This document shows positions 50,846-59,825 of a DNA stretch of 64,000 bases, in pieces. The notes under the pieces were generated by a model. It made no database searches and had not been told where the DNA came from. It saw only the letters and a program-made list of their open reading frames with translations. Origin of the DNA: Streptomyces peucetius (GTDB lineage Bacteria > Actinomycetota > Actinomycetes > Streptomycetales > Streptomycetaceae); the NCBI RefSeq assembly GCF_025854275.1, contig NZ_CP107567.1:4092001-4156000 (forward strand). Direction: 5' to 3'. The position numbers and the translations under genes are program-made. The stretch's first letter is position 1. Every line of letters starts with the position of its first letter.

Positions 50846-52618
50846 ATGCATCGGTACAGGTCCCACACCTGCGGCGAGCTCCGCGCCTCTGACGTCGGAG
50901 CCGACGTCCGGCTGAGCGGCTGGCTGCACAATCGGCGCGACCTGGGCGGCATCCTCTTCATCGATCTGCGCGACCACTACGGCATCACGCAGCTCGTCGC
51001 CCGGCCCGGCACCAAGGCCGCGGAGGTCCTCGACAAGCTGACGAAGGAGACCGTCGTCCGCGTCGACGGCAAGGTCGTCTCCCGCGGCGCGGAGAACGTC
51101 AACCCCGAGCTGCCCACCGGCGAGATCGAGGTCGAGGCCGCCGAGGTCGAGGTCCTGGGCGCCGCCAAGCAGATCCCGTTCACCATCAACGCCGACGACG
51201 GCGTGAACGAGGAGCGCCGCCTGGAGTACCGCTTCCTCGACCTGCGCCGCGAGCGCATGCACCGCAACATCATGCTGCGCACCGCCGTCATCTCCGCCAT
51301 CCGGCAGAAGATGACCGCGCTCGGCTTCAACGAGATGGCGACCCCGATCCTCGCCGCGACCTCCCCCGAGGGCGCCCGCGACTTCGTCGTGCCGTCCCGT
51401 CTCAACCCGGGGAAGTTCTACGCGCTGCCGCAGGCCCCGCAGCAGTTCAAGCAGCTGCTGATGATCTCCGGCTTCGACCGCTACTTCCAGATCGCGCCGT
51501 GCTTCCGCGACGAGGACGCCCGTGCCGACCGCTCGCCCGGTGAGTTCTACCAGCTCGACGTCGAGATGAGCTTCGTCGAGCAGGAGGACGTCTTCCAGCC
51601 GATCGAGAAGCTGATGACCGAGCTCTTCGAGGAGTTCGGCGGCGGCCGCCACGTCACCTCCCCGTTCCCGCGGATCCCGTTCCGCGAGGCGATGCTGAAG
51701 TACGGCTCCGACAAGCCGGATCTGCGCGCCAAGCTGGAGCTCGTCGACATCTCCGACGTGTTCGAGGCCTCCGAGTTCAAGGCGTTCGCCGGCAAGCACG
51801 TCCGTGCGCTCGCCGTGCCGGACACCGCCGGCCAGACCCGCAAGTTCTTCGACGGCCTCGGCGACTACGCCGTCGAGCAGGGCGCCAAGGGCCTCGCCTG
51901 GGTGCGCGTCGGTGACGACGGCGCCCTGACCGGCCCCATTGCCAAGTTCCTCACCGAGGAGAACGTCAAGGTCCTCACCGAGCGCCTGGCCCTCGCGCCC
52001 GGCCACGCGGTCTTCTTCGGCGCGGGCGACTTCGACGAGGTCTCGAAGATCATGGGCGCGGTCCGCGTCGAGGCCGCCAAGCGCGCCGGCCACTTCGAGG
52101 AGAACGTCTTCCGCTTCTGCTGGATCGTCGACTTCCCGATGTACGAGAAGGACGAGGAGACCGGAAAGATCGACTTCTCGCACAACCCGTTCTCGATGCC
52201 GCAGGGCGGCCTGGAGGCCCTGGAGACCCAGGACCCGCTGGACATCCTCGGCTGGCAGTACGACATCGTCTGCAACGGCGTCGAGCTCTCCTCCGGTGCG
52301 ATCCGGAACCACGAGCCCGAGATCATGTTCAAGGCGTTCGAGATCGCGGGCTACTCCCGCGAGACCGTCGAGCAGGAGTTCGCCGGCATGCTCCGCGCCT
52401 TCGAGTACGGCGCCCCGCCGCACGGCGGCATCGCCCCCGGCGTCGACCGCATCGTGATGCTCCTGGCCGACGAGCCGAACATCCGCGAGACGATCGCCTT
52501 CCCGCTCAACGGCAACGCCCAGGACCTGCTGATGGGCGCGCCCAGCGAACTGGACGAGGCCCGTCTGCGCGAGCTGAACCTCCAGCTGCGCAAGCCGGTC
52601 GCCAAGTCCGGCGAGTGA
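50846..52618 (+). CDS. aspS: Aspartate-tRNA ligase
   Basis: A 590-residue class IIb synthetase charging tRNA-Asp, or both tRNA-Asp and tRNA-Asn in genomes that use the amidotransferase route. It has an N-terminal OB-fold anticodon domain ([20 protein letters not shown]). Motif 2 is [24 protein letters not shown] insertion domain is central (about 300-400), and motif 3 is [13 protein letters not shown]. Alignment with Streptomyces AspS is end to end. Its promoter region (50696-50845) is shared with the divergent SpoIIE-type gene. It is followed by a 21-bp hairpin. Confidence 0.97.
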   Translation: MHRYRSHTCGELRASDVGADVRLSGWLHNRRDLGGILFIDLRDHYGITQLVARPGTKAAEVLDKLTKETVVRVDGKVVSRGAENVNPELPTGEIEVEAAEVEVLGAAKQIPFTINADDGVNEERRLEYRFLDLRRERMHRNIMLRTAVISAIRQKMTALGFNEMATPILAATSPEGARDFVVPSRLNPGKFYALPQAPQQFKQLLMISGFDRYFQIAPCFRDEDARADRSPGEFYQLDVEMSFVEQEDVFQPIEKLMTELFEEFGGGRHVTSPFPRIPFREAMLKYGSDKPDLRAKLELVDISDVFEASEFKAFAGKHVRALAVPDTAGQTRKFFDGLGDYAVEQGAKGLAWVRVGDDGALTGPIAKFLTEENVKVLTERLALAPGHAVFFGAGDFDEVSKIMGAVRVEAAKRAGHFEENVFRFCWIVDFPMYEKDEETGKIDFSHNPFSMPQGGLEALETQDPLDILGWQYDIVCNGVELSSGAIRNHEPEIMFKAFEIAGYSRETVEQEFAGMLRAFEYGAPPHGGIAPGVDRIVMLLADEPNIRETIAFPLNGNAQDLLMGAPSELDEARLRELNLQLRKPVAKSGE

Positions 52619-52636
52619 CGCCGGCACGACGACGTA

Positions 52637-52682
52637 CGACGACGGCCTGTACGACCCGGTGGGGTCGTACAGGCCGTCGTCG
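52637..52682 (+). terminator. Very strong terminator of aspS
   Basis: A 21-bp perfect stem (arms 52637-52657 and 52662-52682) with a GGTG loop, 18 bp after the stop. Confidence 0.92.
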
Positions 52683-52879
52683 CAGGCGTACCGGGGCAGG
52701 CGCCGCGGGAACACCGCGTCGCGTGAACGCCGGGCCGCGACGCCCGGCCGCGGCCGGACCGCCGTGCGGTGCGCCGCACGGCGGACGCGAGCCCGCCGGT
52801 GGCGGCGCTCAGGCGCTCGCGCCGGGCGCCGGCGGGACGCGACCGGGCCGGCCGCCGGAACGGCGGAGGGCCGGGGAAC

Positions 52880-52918
52880 GGCGAAGGGCCCGGAACCATT
52901 GGTTCCGGGCCCTTCGCC
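52880..52918 (-). terminator. Terminator of metG
   Basis: A perfect 18-bp stem (52880-52897 with 52901-52918) and 3-nt loop ATT, 37 bp past the metG stop. A second independent hairpin, 200 bp from that of aspS, so each convergent gene has its own. The stretch between them holds no gene. Confidence 0.9.
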
Positions 52919-52954
52919 TCGCGCCTCGTGCGGTGCCGGGCGCGCTCGCTCGCG

Positions 52955-54562
52955 CTAGTCCTTCTTCGGCTCCTCCAGACGCGGGAACAGCACCGCGCCC
53001 TTCGTCACCGTCGACCCGGCGGGCAGCTTGCCCCACGCGCCGGCCTCCTGGACCTTCTGGTCCGCGAGGGCGCCCAGCGGGGCCTCGGCGCCGAGGGAGT
53101 CCCACAGCTTCTGGGACGTCTCCGGCATGACCGGGTTCAGCAGGACCGCCATCGCGCGCAGGGACTCCGCCGCCGTGTACAGGATCGTCGCCAGGCGGGC
53201 CTTGCCCTCCGGGGAGTCGTCCTTGGCGACCTTCCACGGCTCCTGCTCCGTGATGTAGCCGTTGACCTGCTTCACGAACTCGAAGACGCTCAGGATGCCG
53301 CCCTGGAAGTCCAGCTCCTCGCCGATCTTCCGGTCCGCCTCCGTGACGGCCTTCGCCAGACCGTCCTGGACCGCCTTCTCCGCCTCGCCCGCGGCCGTGG
53401 CCTCGGGCAGCGCACCGCCGAAGTACTTGCCGACCATCGCCGCGACGCGCGAGGCCAGGTTGCCGTAGTCGTTGGCGAGCTCGGACGTGTACCGGGCGGT
53501 GAAGTCCTCCCAGGAGAACGAGCCGTCCTGGCCGAACGCGATCGCGCGCAGGAAGTACCAGCGGTACGCGTCCACACCGAAGTGCGAGGTCAGGTCCTGC
53601 GGCTTGATGCCGGTCAGGTTGGACTTCGACATCTTCTCGCCGCCGACCATCAGCCAGCCGTTGGCGGCCACCTTGCCGGGCACCGGCAGGCCCTGCGCCA
53701 TCAGCATCGCGGGCCAGATGATGGCGTGGAAACGCAGGATGTCCTTGCCGACGAGGTGCACGTTCGCCGGGAAGGTCTCGTCGAACTTGCTCTGGTTGGC
53801 GCCGTAGCCGACCGCCGTCGCGTAGTTGAGCAGCGCGTCGACCCACACGTAGATGACGTGCTTCTCGTCCCACGGCACCGGGACGCCCCAGTCGAAGGTC
53901 GACCGCGAGATGGACAGGTCCTGCAGGCCCTGCTTGACGAAGTTCACGACCTCGTTGCGGGCGGACTCGGGCTGGATGAAGCCCGGGTTCGCGGCGTAGA
54001 AGTCGAGCAGCTTCGGGCCGTACTCGGAGAGCTTGAAGAAGTAGTTCTCCTCCTTGAGGATCTCCACCGGCTTCTTGTGGATCGGGCACAGCTCGGTGCC
54101 GTCCTCGGCCTCGATGAGGTCGCCGGGGAGCTTGTACTCCTCGCAGCCCACGCAGTACGGGCCCTCGTACCCGCCCTTGTAGATCTCGCCCTTGTCGTAC
54201 AGGTCCTGCACGAACTCCTGCACCCGGTCCGTGTGCCGCTTCTCCGTGGTGCGGATGAAGTCGTCGTTCCCGATGTTCAGGTGCTCCCAGAGGGGCTTCC
54301 AGGCCTCCTCCACGAGCTTGTCGCACCACTCCTGGGGCGTGACGCCGTTCGCCTCCGCGGTGCGCATGATCTTCTGACCGTGCTCGTCCGTGCCGGTGAG
54401 GTACCACACCTTCTCGCCACGCTGACGGTGCCAGCGCGTGAGCACGTCGCCTGCGACGGTCGTATAGGCGTGGCCCAGGTGAGGAGCGTCGTTGACGTAG
54501 TAAATGGGGGTCGAGACGTAATACGCCTTCGCCCCCTGCTTCTCGGATCCAGTGGCCGCCAT
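52955..54562 (-). CDS. metG: Methionine-tRNA ligase
   Basis: A 535-residue class Ia synthetase charging initiator and elongator tRNA-Met. The HIGH-type motif is HLGH at 28-31. A zinc knuckle contains CVGCEEYKLPGD and CPIHKKPVEI. The KMSKS motif lies around residue 310. The anticodon-binding helical domain is C-terminal. There is no extra C-terminal EMAP/Trbp111-like domain, typical for actinobacteria. ATG 54562; it is followed by its own hairpin. The upstream VWA gene is on the same strand but separated by a terminator. Confidence 0.97.
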   Translation of the reverse strand: MAATGSEKQGAKAYYVSTPIYYVNDAPHLGHAYTTVAGDVLTRWHRQRGEKVWYLTGTDEHGQKIMRTAEANGVTPQEWCDKLVEEAWKPLWEHLNIGNDDFIRTTEKRHTDRVQEFVQDLYDKGEIYKGGYEGPYCVGCEEYKLPGDLIEAEDGTELCPIHKKPVEILKEENYFFKLSEYGPKLLDFYAANPGFIQPESARNEVVNFVKQGLQDLSISRSTFDWGVPVPWDEKHVIYVWVDALLNYATAVGYGANQSKFDETFPANVHLVGKDILRFHAIIWPAMLMAQGLPVPGKVAANGWLMVGGEKMSKSNLTGIKPQDLTSHFGVDAYRWYFLRAIAFGQDGSFSWEDFTARYTSELANDYGNLASRVAAMVGKYFGGALPEATAAGEAEKAVQDGLAKAVTEADRKIGEELDFQGGILSVFEFVKQVNGYITEQEPWKVAKDDSPEGKARLATILYTAAESLRAMAVLLNPVMPETSQKLWDSLGAEAPLGALADQKVQEAGAWGKLPAGSTVTKGAVLFPRLEEPKKD

Positions 54563-54643
54563 GGTCGAAATCCTATCGGGCCCACGAAGATCGACTCACA
54601 CGCGTTCGCCGGGCGTGCGTGGATGTGCCCGGATGCGCACAGG

Positions 54644-54671
54644 TGCCCGGGCGCTTGTGCGCGCCCGGGCA
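54644..54671 (-). terminator. Hairpin terminator after the VWA-domain gene
   Basis: TGCCCGGGCGC pairs with GCGCCCGGGCA around a 6-nt loop, 24 bp past the VWA gene stop and 81 bp before the metG start codon. Confidence 0.75.
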
Positions 54672-54695
54672 ACTGCGGGGTCCTACGGGGACGGG

Positions 54696-56417
54696 CTACG
54701 GGCGCCAGGTCCCGAGGATGCCCTCGAACAGCTCCGTGTGCCCGAGCTCCAGAGGCGCGGGGCCGGCGTTGAAGTACGCGGCGTTGTCCACCTGGAGCTT
54801 GCGGAGGTAGTCGAAGGCCTTGGCGTCCTGCTCGCCGAACGCCACGAACTGCCAGAACACCGGCTTGCCGGCGGCCGCCGCGAGGGCGGCGTTGGCAGCG
54901 GTCCTCGACTCGGGGGCGCCGTCGGTCTGGAAGATCACGAACGCGGGGAGCCCGGTGCTCTTCTTGGCGTGCAGGGCGAGGACCTCCTCGATCGCGAGGT
55001 GGTAGTTCGTACGCCCCATACGTCCGAGCCCGGCGTGCAGCTCGTCGACGCGGCCCTCGTGGGCGTCGAGGGTGAGTGTGCCGGTGCCGTCGATCTCCGT
55101 CGAGAAGAACACGACGTCGACGGTCGCGTCCGCGTCGAGATGCGCGGCGAGCGCGAGCGCCTGCTCGCCGAGGCGCTGGGCGCTGCCGTCCTTGAAGTAC
55201 GGGCGCATCGAACCGGACCGGTCGAGCACCAGGTACACATGGGCGCGCGCCCCGGTGAGCTGCGCCTTCTCGAGCGCGGCGCCGGCGGCCTCGTACGCCT
55301 CCACGATCCGCGGCGCCCGCGCCTTGACCGGCCCCGCCTCATTGACAGCCGCGCCGCCACCGACGACGGGTGCGTCGTCGGCGGGCGCGTCGGCGACGTC
55401 CGCGACAGGGGCGTCGGCCTGGGGTGCGGCGTCCGCAATCGGTGCGTCCGTTTCGGAGGCGGCGTCGGCGACGGCCGCGTCGGCCTCGGGGGCGTCGTCT
55501 GCGACGGGCGCCTCGGCCTCGGGGGCGTCGTCTGCGACGGGCGCCTCGGCCTCGGGAGCGGCGTCCGCGATCGGTGCGTCGGCTGCTGCGGCGTCGTCGG
55601 TGACAGGCTCTTCGGCCTTGGGGGCGGCGTCGGCGGCGGGCGCCTGGGCCTGGGGGGCGTCGTCCGCGTCAGGTTCGTCCGTTTCGGGGGCGTCTTCAGC
55701 GACGGGCGCGTCGGTCGCTGCCGCGTCGTCCGCGACGGGCGCCTCAGTCTCCGGGGCGGCGCTGTCTTCCGCAGCGGGGGCGTCCGCCGCGGGTTCGTTG
55801 TTCTGCGGCTCGGGGGCGTCGGCCTGCGGCTGCTCGGCGTCAGCCTCGACGGGCGCGTCGGCCTCGGGCGCGGCGTCCGCGATCGGTGCGTCCGTTTCGG
55901 GGGCGGCGTCGGCGGCGGGCGCGTCGTCCGCGAGAGGGGCGGCGTTCGCCTCCTCCTCCGCGGCGCTGTCTTCCGCAGCAGGGGCGTCCGCCGCGGGTTC
56001 GTTGTTCTGTGGCTCGGGGGCGTCGGCCTGCGGCTGTTCGGGGTCAGCCTCGGCCTCGGGGGCGTCGGCCGGGGCCGGGGCCGTGGTGGCGTCCGCCGCG
56101 GAAGAGCCGGACGTGAGGCGGTCGGCCTGGGCCGGGACCCGGCGCGGGGTCGGGTTGTCGAAGGCAGCGGTGACCAGGTCCGACACCCGCTCCGAGGGCG
56201 CCTGCGACGGGACCGTCGTGGACGACCCCGTAGAGGCCTTGGCCGACGCCGCGGCCCCCACAGACGCGGACGCGGACTCGGACGCGGACGTGGTGGACGA
56301 CGTGTCCGTGGCCGGTTCCGTGCGCTCGGTCTGGGCGGGAACGGAGGCTGCCGCCGACTCGTTACGCTCAGCACGGTCGCGTCCGAACACCTTGCGCAGC
56401 AAGCTCCGAATACTCAT
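54696..56417 (-). CDS. VWA-domain protein with long acidic Ala/Pro/Asp repeat linker
   Basis: A 573-residue protein. A short basic N-terminus ([18 protein letters not shown]) precedes a Ser/Thr stretch. About 270 residues of ADAP/EADAP-type acidic repeats follow. The C-terminal TerF/TerY-like von Willebrand A domain (about 380-570) carries a complete MIDAS: DRSGSM, a Thr in [10 protein letters not shown] and TDGAPES. Such VWA proteins sit in tellurium-resistance-type metal-sensing complexes or serve as adaptor clamps; no ter genes are nearby. The linker is extremely acidic and probably disordered. ATG 56417 is used, as upstream codons lie in the phoX promoter region. Confidence 0.82.
   Translation of the reverse strand: MSIRSLLRKVFGRDRAERNESAAASVPAQTERTEPATDTSSTTSASESASASVGAAASAKASTGSSTTVPSQAPSERVSDLVTAAFDNPTPRRVPAQADRLTSGSSAADATTAPAPADAPEAEADPEQPQADAPEPQNNEPAADAPAAEDSAAEEEANAAPLADDAPAADAAPETDAPIADAAPEADAPVEADAEQPQADAPEPQNNEPAADAPAAEDSAAPETEAPVADDAAATDAPVAEDAPETDEPDADDAPQAQAPAADAAPKAEEPVTDDAAAADAPIADAAPEAEAPVADDAPEAEAPVADDAPEADAAVADAASETDAPIADAAPQADAPVADVADAPADDAPVVGGGAAVNEAGPVKARAPRIVEAYEAAGAALEKAQLTGARAHVYLVLDRSGSMRPYFKDGSAQRLGEQALALAAHLDADATVDVVFFSTEIDGTGTLTLDAHEGRVDELHAGLGRMGRTNYHLAIEEVLALHAKKSTGLPAFVIFQTDGAPESRTAANAALAAAAGKPVFWQFVAFGEQDAKAFDYLRKLQVDNAAYFNAGPAPLELGHTELFEGILGTWRP
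55757..56050. repeat. Duplicated block of about 90 bp inside the VWA gene linker
   Basis: Copies begin at 55757 and 55961 (204-bp offset, 68 codons) and encode [19 protein letters not shown] plus AEDSAA in both. Only a few bases differ. The surrounding linker is built of degenerate 15-39 bp GGCGTCGTCCGCGAC-type repeats. Confidence 0.85.
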
Positions 56418-56579
56418 GGGCGAGGCCTTTCGCATGAGTTGGGTGCGGTGAGTGTCCGCTCCTGCCCGGGCAACGCAGGCCAGGGCGGACACGTAAGGTT
56501 AGCGGCCGCCCCGCCCGCTCTCGGGGAGGGCACCCCAAAGCGTCGTACGCACACCCCGACCGCGCCCCGTCCGCGCCGC

Positions 56580-56608
56580 ATTCATCCGTCGTTCATCTCG
56601 CGTCCGCC
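56580..56608 (+). promoter_or_regulatory. PHO box (PhoP direct repeats) upstream of phoX
   Basis: Three 7-mers at an exact 11-bp period: ATTCATC (56580), GTTCATC (56591) and GTCCGCC (56602). This matches the Streptomyces PhoP direct-repeat unit (GTTCACC-like with 4-bp spacers). It lies about 80-110 bp before the phosphatase start. Confidence 0.82.
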
Positions 56609-56691
56609 GCTGTGCACATGTCCGCGCTTAACGTCATGGCCGGAATCATTCCGACACCATGTCGGCGCAGGCTGCGCCGAAGGAGGACGAA

Positions 56692-58752
56692 GTGCGCAAA
56701 CTGCTGCCGCTGTTGAACATGGCCCCGCACGCGGGCGGACGTTCTGCCCTCACCTGCCGCTACCGCTGTGGCGACGCCTGCTTCCACGAGGTGCCCAACA
56801 CCACCGACAACGAGTACGTCGGTGACGTCATAGCGAGCGCTCTGTCGCGCCGTTCGATGATGCGTGCCGCCGCGGTCGTGACCGTGGCCGCCGCGGCCGG
56901 CGGCGCGGCCGTCGTACAGGGGGCGACCCCCGCCGCAGCCAAGGGCCACGGACACGGCCACGCGCCCGGCCGCCCCGGCAGGGCCGACGGCGCCCGTGGT
57001 CTGCGCTTCGCCCCCGTCGCGCCCAACACGGACGACAAGGTCACCGTCCCCGAGGGCTACGCCCAGAGCATCGTGATCCGCTGGGGTGAGCCCATCCTCC
57101 GCGGCGCGCCCGCCTTCGACCCGGACAGGCAGTCGGCGAAGGCGCAGGCCGGCCAGTTCGGCTACAACAACGACTTCCTCAGCCTGCTCCCGCTGCGCGG
57201 CGAGCACGGCCGCCAGGTGCTCGTGGCGAACCACGAGTACACGGACGAGGTCCTGATGTTCAAGGGCTACGACTCCGAGAACCCGACCCGCGAGCAGGTC
57301 GAGATCGCCTGGGCCGCTCACGGTCTGTCCGTCGTCGTGGTCCAGGAGGAGCACCGCTCCGGCAAGCTCTCCCCCGTGACCCGCCACCCGCTCAACCGCC
57401 GTCTCACGGCGACGAGCGAGTTCGAGCTCACCGGCCCGGCCGCGGGCTCCGAGCTGCTGCGTACCAGCGCCGACCGTTTTGGCCGGACCGTGCTCGGCAC
57501 GCTCAACAACTGCGCCGGCGGCACCACCCCGTGGGGCACGATCCTGTCGGGCGAGGAGAACTTCAACCAGTACTTCGCGAACGGCTCGAGCGCCACGGAC
57601 AAGCGCTACGGCGTCGGCTCGGGCGCCACCGAGCGCAAGTGGGAGCGTTTCGACAGGCGTTTCGACCTGAAGCAGGAGCCGAACGAGGTCCACCGCCACG
57701 GCTGGGTCGTCGAGCTCGACCCGTACGACCCCGACTCCATGCCCGCCAAGCGCACCGCGCTGGGCCGGTTCAAGCACGAGGCGGCGCAGCCCCGGCTCAC
57801 CGACGACGGCCGCCCGGTCGTCTACATGGGCGACGACGAGCGCTTCGACTACTTCTACAAGTTCGTCTCCTCGAAGCGGATGAAGAAGGGCAGCAGCCGC
57901 GCCGCGCGCGAGCACAACCGCACGCTCCTCGACGAGGGCACCCTGTACGTCGCCAAGCTCACCGGTGACTCCCCGGGCGAGATCGACGGCACCGGCAAGC
58001 TTCCGAACGACGGCGAGTTCGACGGTTCCGGCGTGTGGATCCCGCTGGCGACGGGCGACGTGTCGCACGTGCCCGGCATGACCGCCGAGGAGGTGTACGT
58101 CTTCACCCGCCTGGCGGGCGACAAGGTCGGCGCGACGAAGATGGACCGCCCGGAGGACGTCGAGCCGAGCCCCCGCACCGGCCGGGTCTACGTCGCCCTC
58201 ACCAACAACTCCAAGCGCGGCACGGACGGCAACCCCGGCGTGGACGAGGCCAACCCGCGCAACAGCAACAAGCACGGCCAGGTGCTGGAGCTGGCCGAGC
58301 ACTGGGACGACCCGACGTCCGACGGTTTCGCGTGGCGCCTGTTCCTGGTCGCCGGTGACCCGGACGACCCGGCCACCTACTACGCGGGCTACCCGAAGGA
58401 CAAGGTCAGCCCCATCTCCTGCCCCGACAACATCGCGTTCGACCCGTACGGCAACCTGTGGCTGTCCACGGACGGCAACGCCCTCGGCAACCACGACGGC
58501 CTGTTCGGCGTCGCGACCCACGGCGAGCGCCGCGGTGAGCTGAAGCAGTTCCTGACCGTGCCGACCGGCGCGGAGACCTGCGGTCCGATCATCCAGGACC
58601 GCCGTGTCCTGGTGGCCGTGCAGCACCCGGGCGAGGTCGACGGCGCGTCGGCCGAGAAGCCCGCGAGCGCCTGGCCCGACGGACCGGGCAAGCCGGTCCG
58701 CCCGTCGGTCGTCGCCGTCTACCGCAAGGACGGCCGCGACATCGGCGCGTGA
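56692..58752 (+). CDS. phoX: PhoX-family alkaline phosphatase (DUF839)
   Basis: A 686-residue exported phosphomonoesterase. A Tat signal lies behind a roughly 45-residue leader: SRRSMMRAAAVVTVAAAAGG. The five-bladed PhoX propeller has the metal-site segments NHEYTDEVLMF, NNCAGGTTPWGTILSGEENF and GDDERFDYFYKF. GTG 56692 has AGGAGG five bases upstream and is preferred to the upstream ATG 56659. The PHO box at 56580 predicts PhoPR induction under phosphate starvation. It releases inorganic phosphate from esters using Ca2+/Fe3+ (family knowledge). Confidence 0.93.
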   Translation: MRKLLPLLNMAPHAGGRSALTCRYRCGDACFHEVPNTTDNEYVGDVIASALSRRSMMRAAAVVTVAAAAGGAAVVQGATPAAAKGHGHGHAPGRPGRADGARGLRFAPVAPNTDDKVTVPEGYAQSIVIRWGEPILRGAPAFDPDRQSAKAQAGQFGYNNDFLSLLPLRGEHGRQVLVANHEYTDEVLMFKGYDSENPTREQVEIAWAAHGLSVVVVQEEHRSGKLSPVTRHPLNRRLTATSEFELTGPAAGSELLRTSADRFGRTVLGTLNNCAGGTTPWGTILSGEENFNQYFANGSSATDKRYGVGSGATERKWERFDRRFDLKQEPNEVHRHGWVVELDPYDPDSMPAKRTALGRFKHEAAQPRLTDDGRPVVYMGDDERFDYFYKFVSSKRMKKGSSRAAREHNRTLLDEGTLYVAKLTGDSPGEIDGTGKLPNDGEFDGSGVWIPLATGDVSHVPGMTAEEVYVFTRLAGDKVGATKMDRPEDVEPSPRTGRVYVALTNNSKRGTDGNPGVDEANPRNSNKHGQVLELAEHWDDPTSDGFAWRLFLVAGDPDDPATYYAGYPKDKVSPISCPDNIAFDPYGNLWLSTDGNALGNHDGLFGVATHGERRGELKQFLTVPTGAETCGPIIQDRRVLVAVQHPGEVDGASAEKPASAWPDGPGKPVRPSVVAVYRKDGRDIGA

Positions 58753-58761
58753 GTCACCCGT

Positions 58762-59721
58762 TCACGGGGTGGCGCCCGTCTGCGCGCGCCACCTCGTGAA
58801 CTGCTCGGCGGCGTCTCCCGTGTACGCCCACGGGAGATGCGCCGCACGGCGGCCCAGCAGCCGGAACAGTCCGCCGGCCTCCAGCCGCAGTCCCGCGTGA
58901 CAGGCCGCGTGGACGAGGTAGTTGAGCTCGCCGACCTCCTGCGGTGCGACCGGCCCGTCCGTACGCCACAATATCCACCGCTCCCAGGTGCGGCGGATCT
59001 CCGTGACCGCCAGTTCGTGCTTCCAGTGCTGGTCGAAACCGCGCACCACCCGGCCCTGTGCCGCGTCGGAGACGTACCGGTACTCCTCGGCACGGGCGAT
59101 CTGCACCAGTACCGGCAGCGGCGACCCGGGCGGTGAGGCCCCGGCCGCGTTCCGCGCGAAGTCGTACATCCTGCCGTGCGTGCCGTGCCAGCGAGCCGAG
59201 TGGTAGCGCAGCAGCTGCACATGCCCCTCGACGTTGTACGGGTCGCGCCGGCGCATCTCGTCCCACCATCCCCGCAGTTCCCGCCGGGGCACCCCGTCCT
59301 CGTACAGACGGGCCACCGTCAGCAGCGACACCCACGGCATCGGGTCGTCGGGACGGGCGTCGGCGGCGGCGAGGCAGGCCGTCACGGCGGCGTCGAGCCG
59401 CGCCCGGTCGGTGCCGGCGCCGCGGCCCGCGGCGATCGCCCGCTGGAAGACGCGCACCACCTCCGTCGCCGCGCTCAGGACTGCCGCGTCCGCGCCGGAC
59501 GGCTCCGCCGCGCGCCAGCTCTCGGCAGCGGAGGAGCCGGCCGCGGCGTGGGCGAGCAGCCGGATCCGGTGGGTGCGCAGTGGCCAGTCGTCGGCTGTGT
59601 CGCGCAGCAGGTCGCGGACGCCCTGCCACCTGCCGATGACGATGTCGTGCAAGGCGTCGGCCAGCGGCCGGTCCCCGAAGGCGGGATCGAAGTCGGGTAT
59701 GAAACGGCGGCGTACGGCCAT
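58762..59721 (-). CDS. Hypothetical protein (helical, TPR-like pattern)
   Basis: A 319-residue cytoplasmic protein of a Streptomyces-wide unknown family. No motif with an assigned function. It is rich in Arg, Trp and Ala, with repeated helical hairpins (DIVIGRWQGVRDLLRDTADD; PMPWVSLLTVARLYEDG; NYLVHAACHAGLRLEAGGLF) that suggest an alpha-solenoid. ATG 59721 follows GGGAAG by eight bases. It converges with phoX 9 bp away, with only a weak hairpin between. Confidence 0.75.
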   Translation of the reverse strand: MAVRRRFIPDFDPAFGDRPLADALHDIVIGRWQGVRDLLRDTADDWPLRTHRIRLLAHAAAGSSAAESWRAAEPSGADAAVLSAATEVVRVFQRAIAAGRGAGTDRARLDAAVTACLAAADARPDDPMPWVSLLTVARLYEDGVPRRELRGWWDEMRRRDPYNVEGHVQLLRYHSARWHGTHGRMYDFARNAAGASPPGSPLPVLVQIARAEEYRYVSDAAQGRVVRGFDQHWKHELAVTEIRRTWERWILWRTDGPVAPQEVGELNYLVHAACHAGLRLEAGGLFRLLGRRAAHLPWAYTGDAAEQFTRWRAQTGATP

Positions 59722-59825
59722 GTGCGGCACTTCCCTCGACGGTGCAAGCGTGCGACTGGCGTTCGGAGGTGGCCGGCGTACGGGGCCGGTCGGCCGGCGG
59801 GGGGCGTGGATCGTGGGGGTGACGT

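Noticed and set aside
55370..56116. Regular repeats that at first look CRISPR-like
   Set aside because: The units are degenerate, in frame, without unique spacers of constant size, and encode ADAP-type protein repeats.
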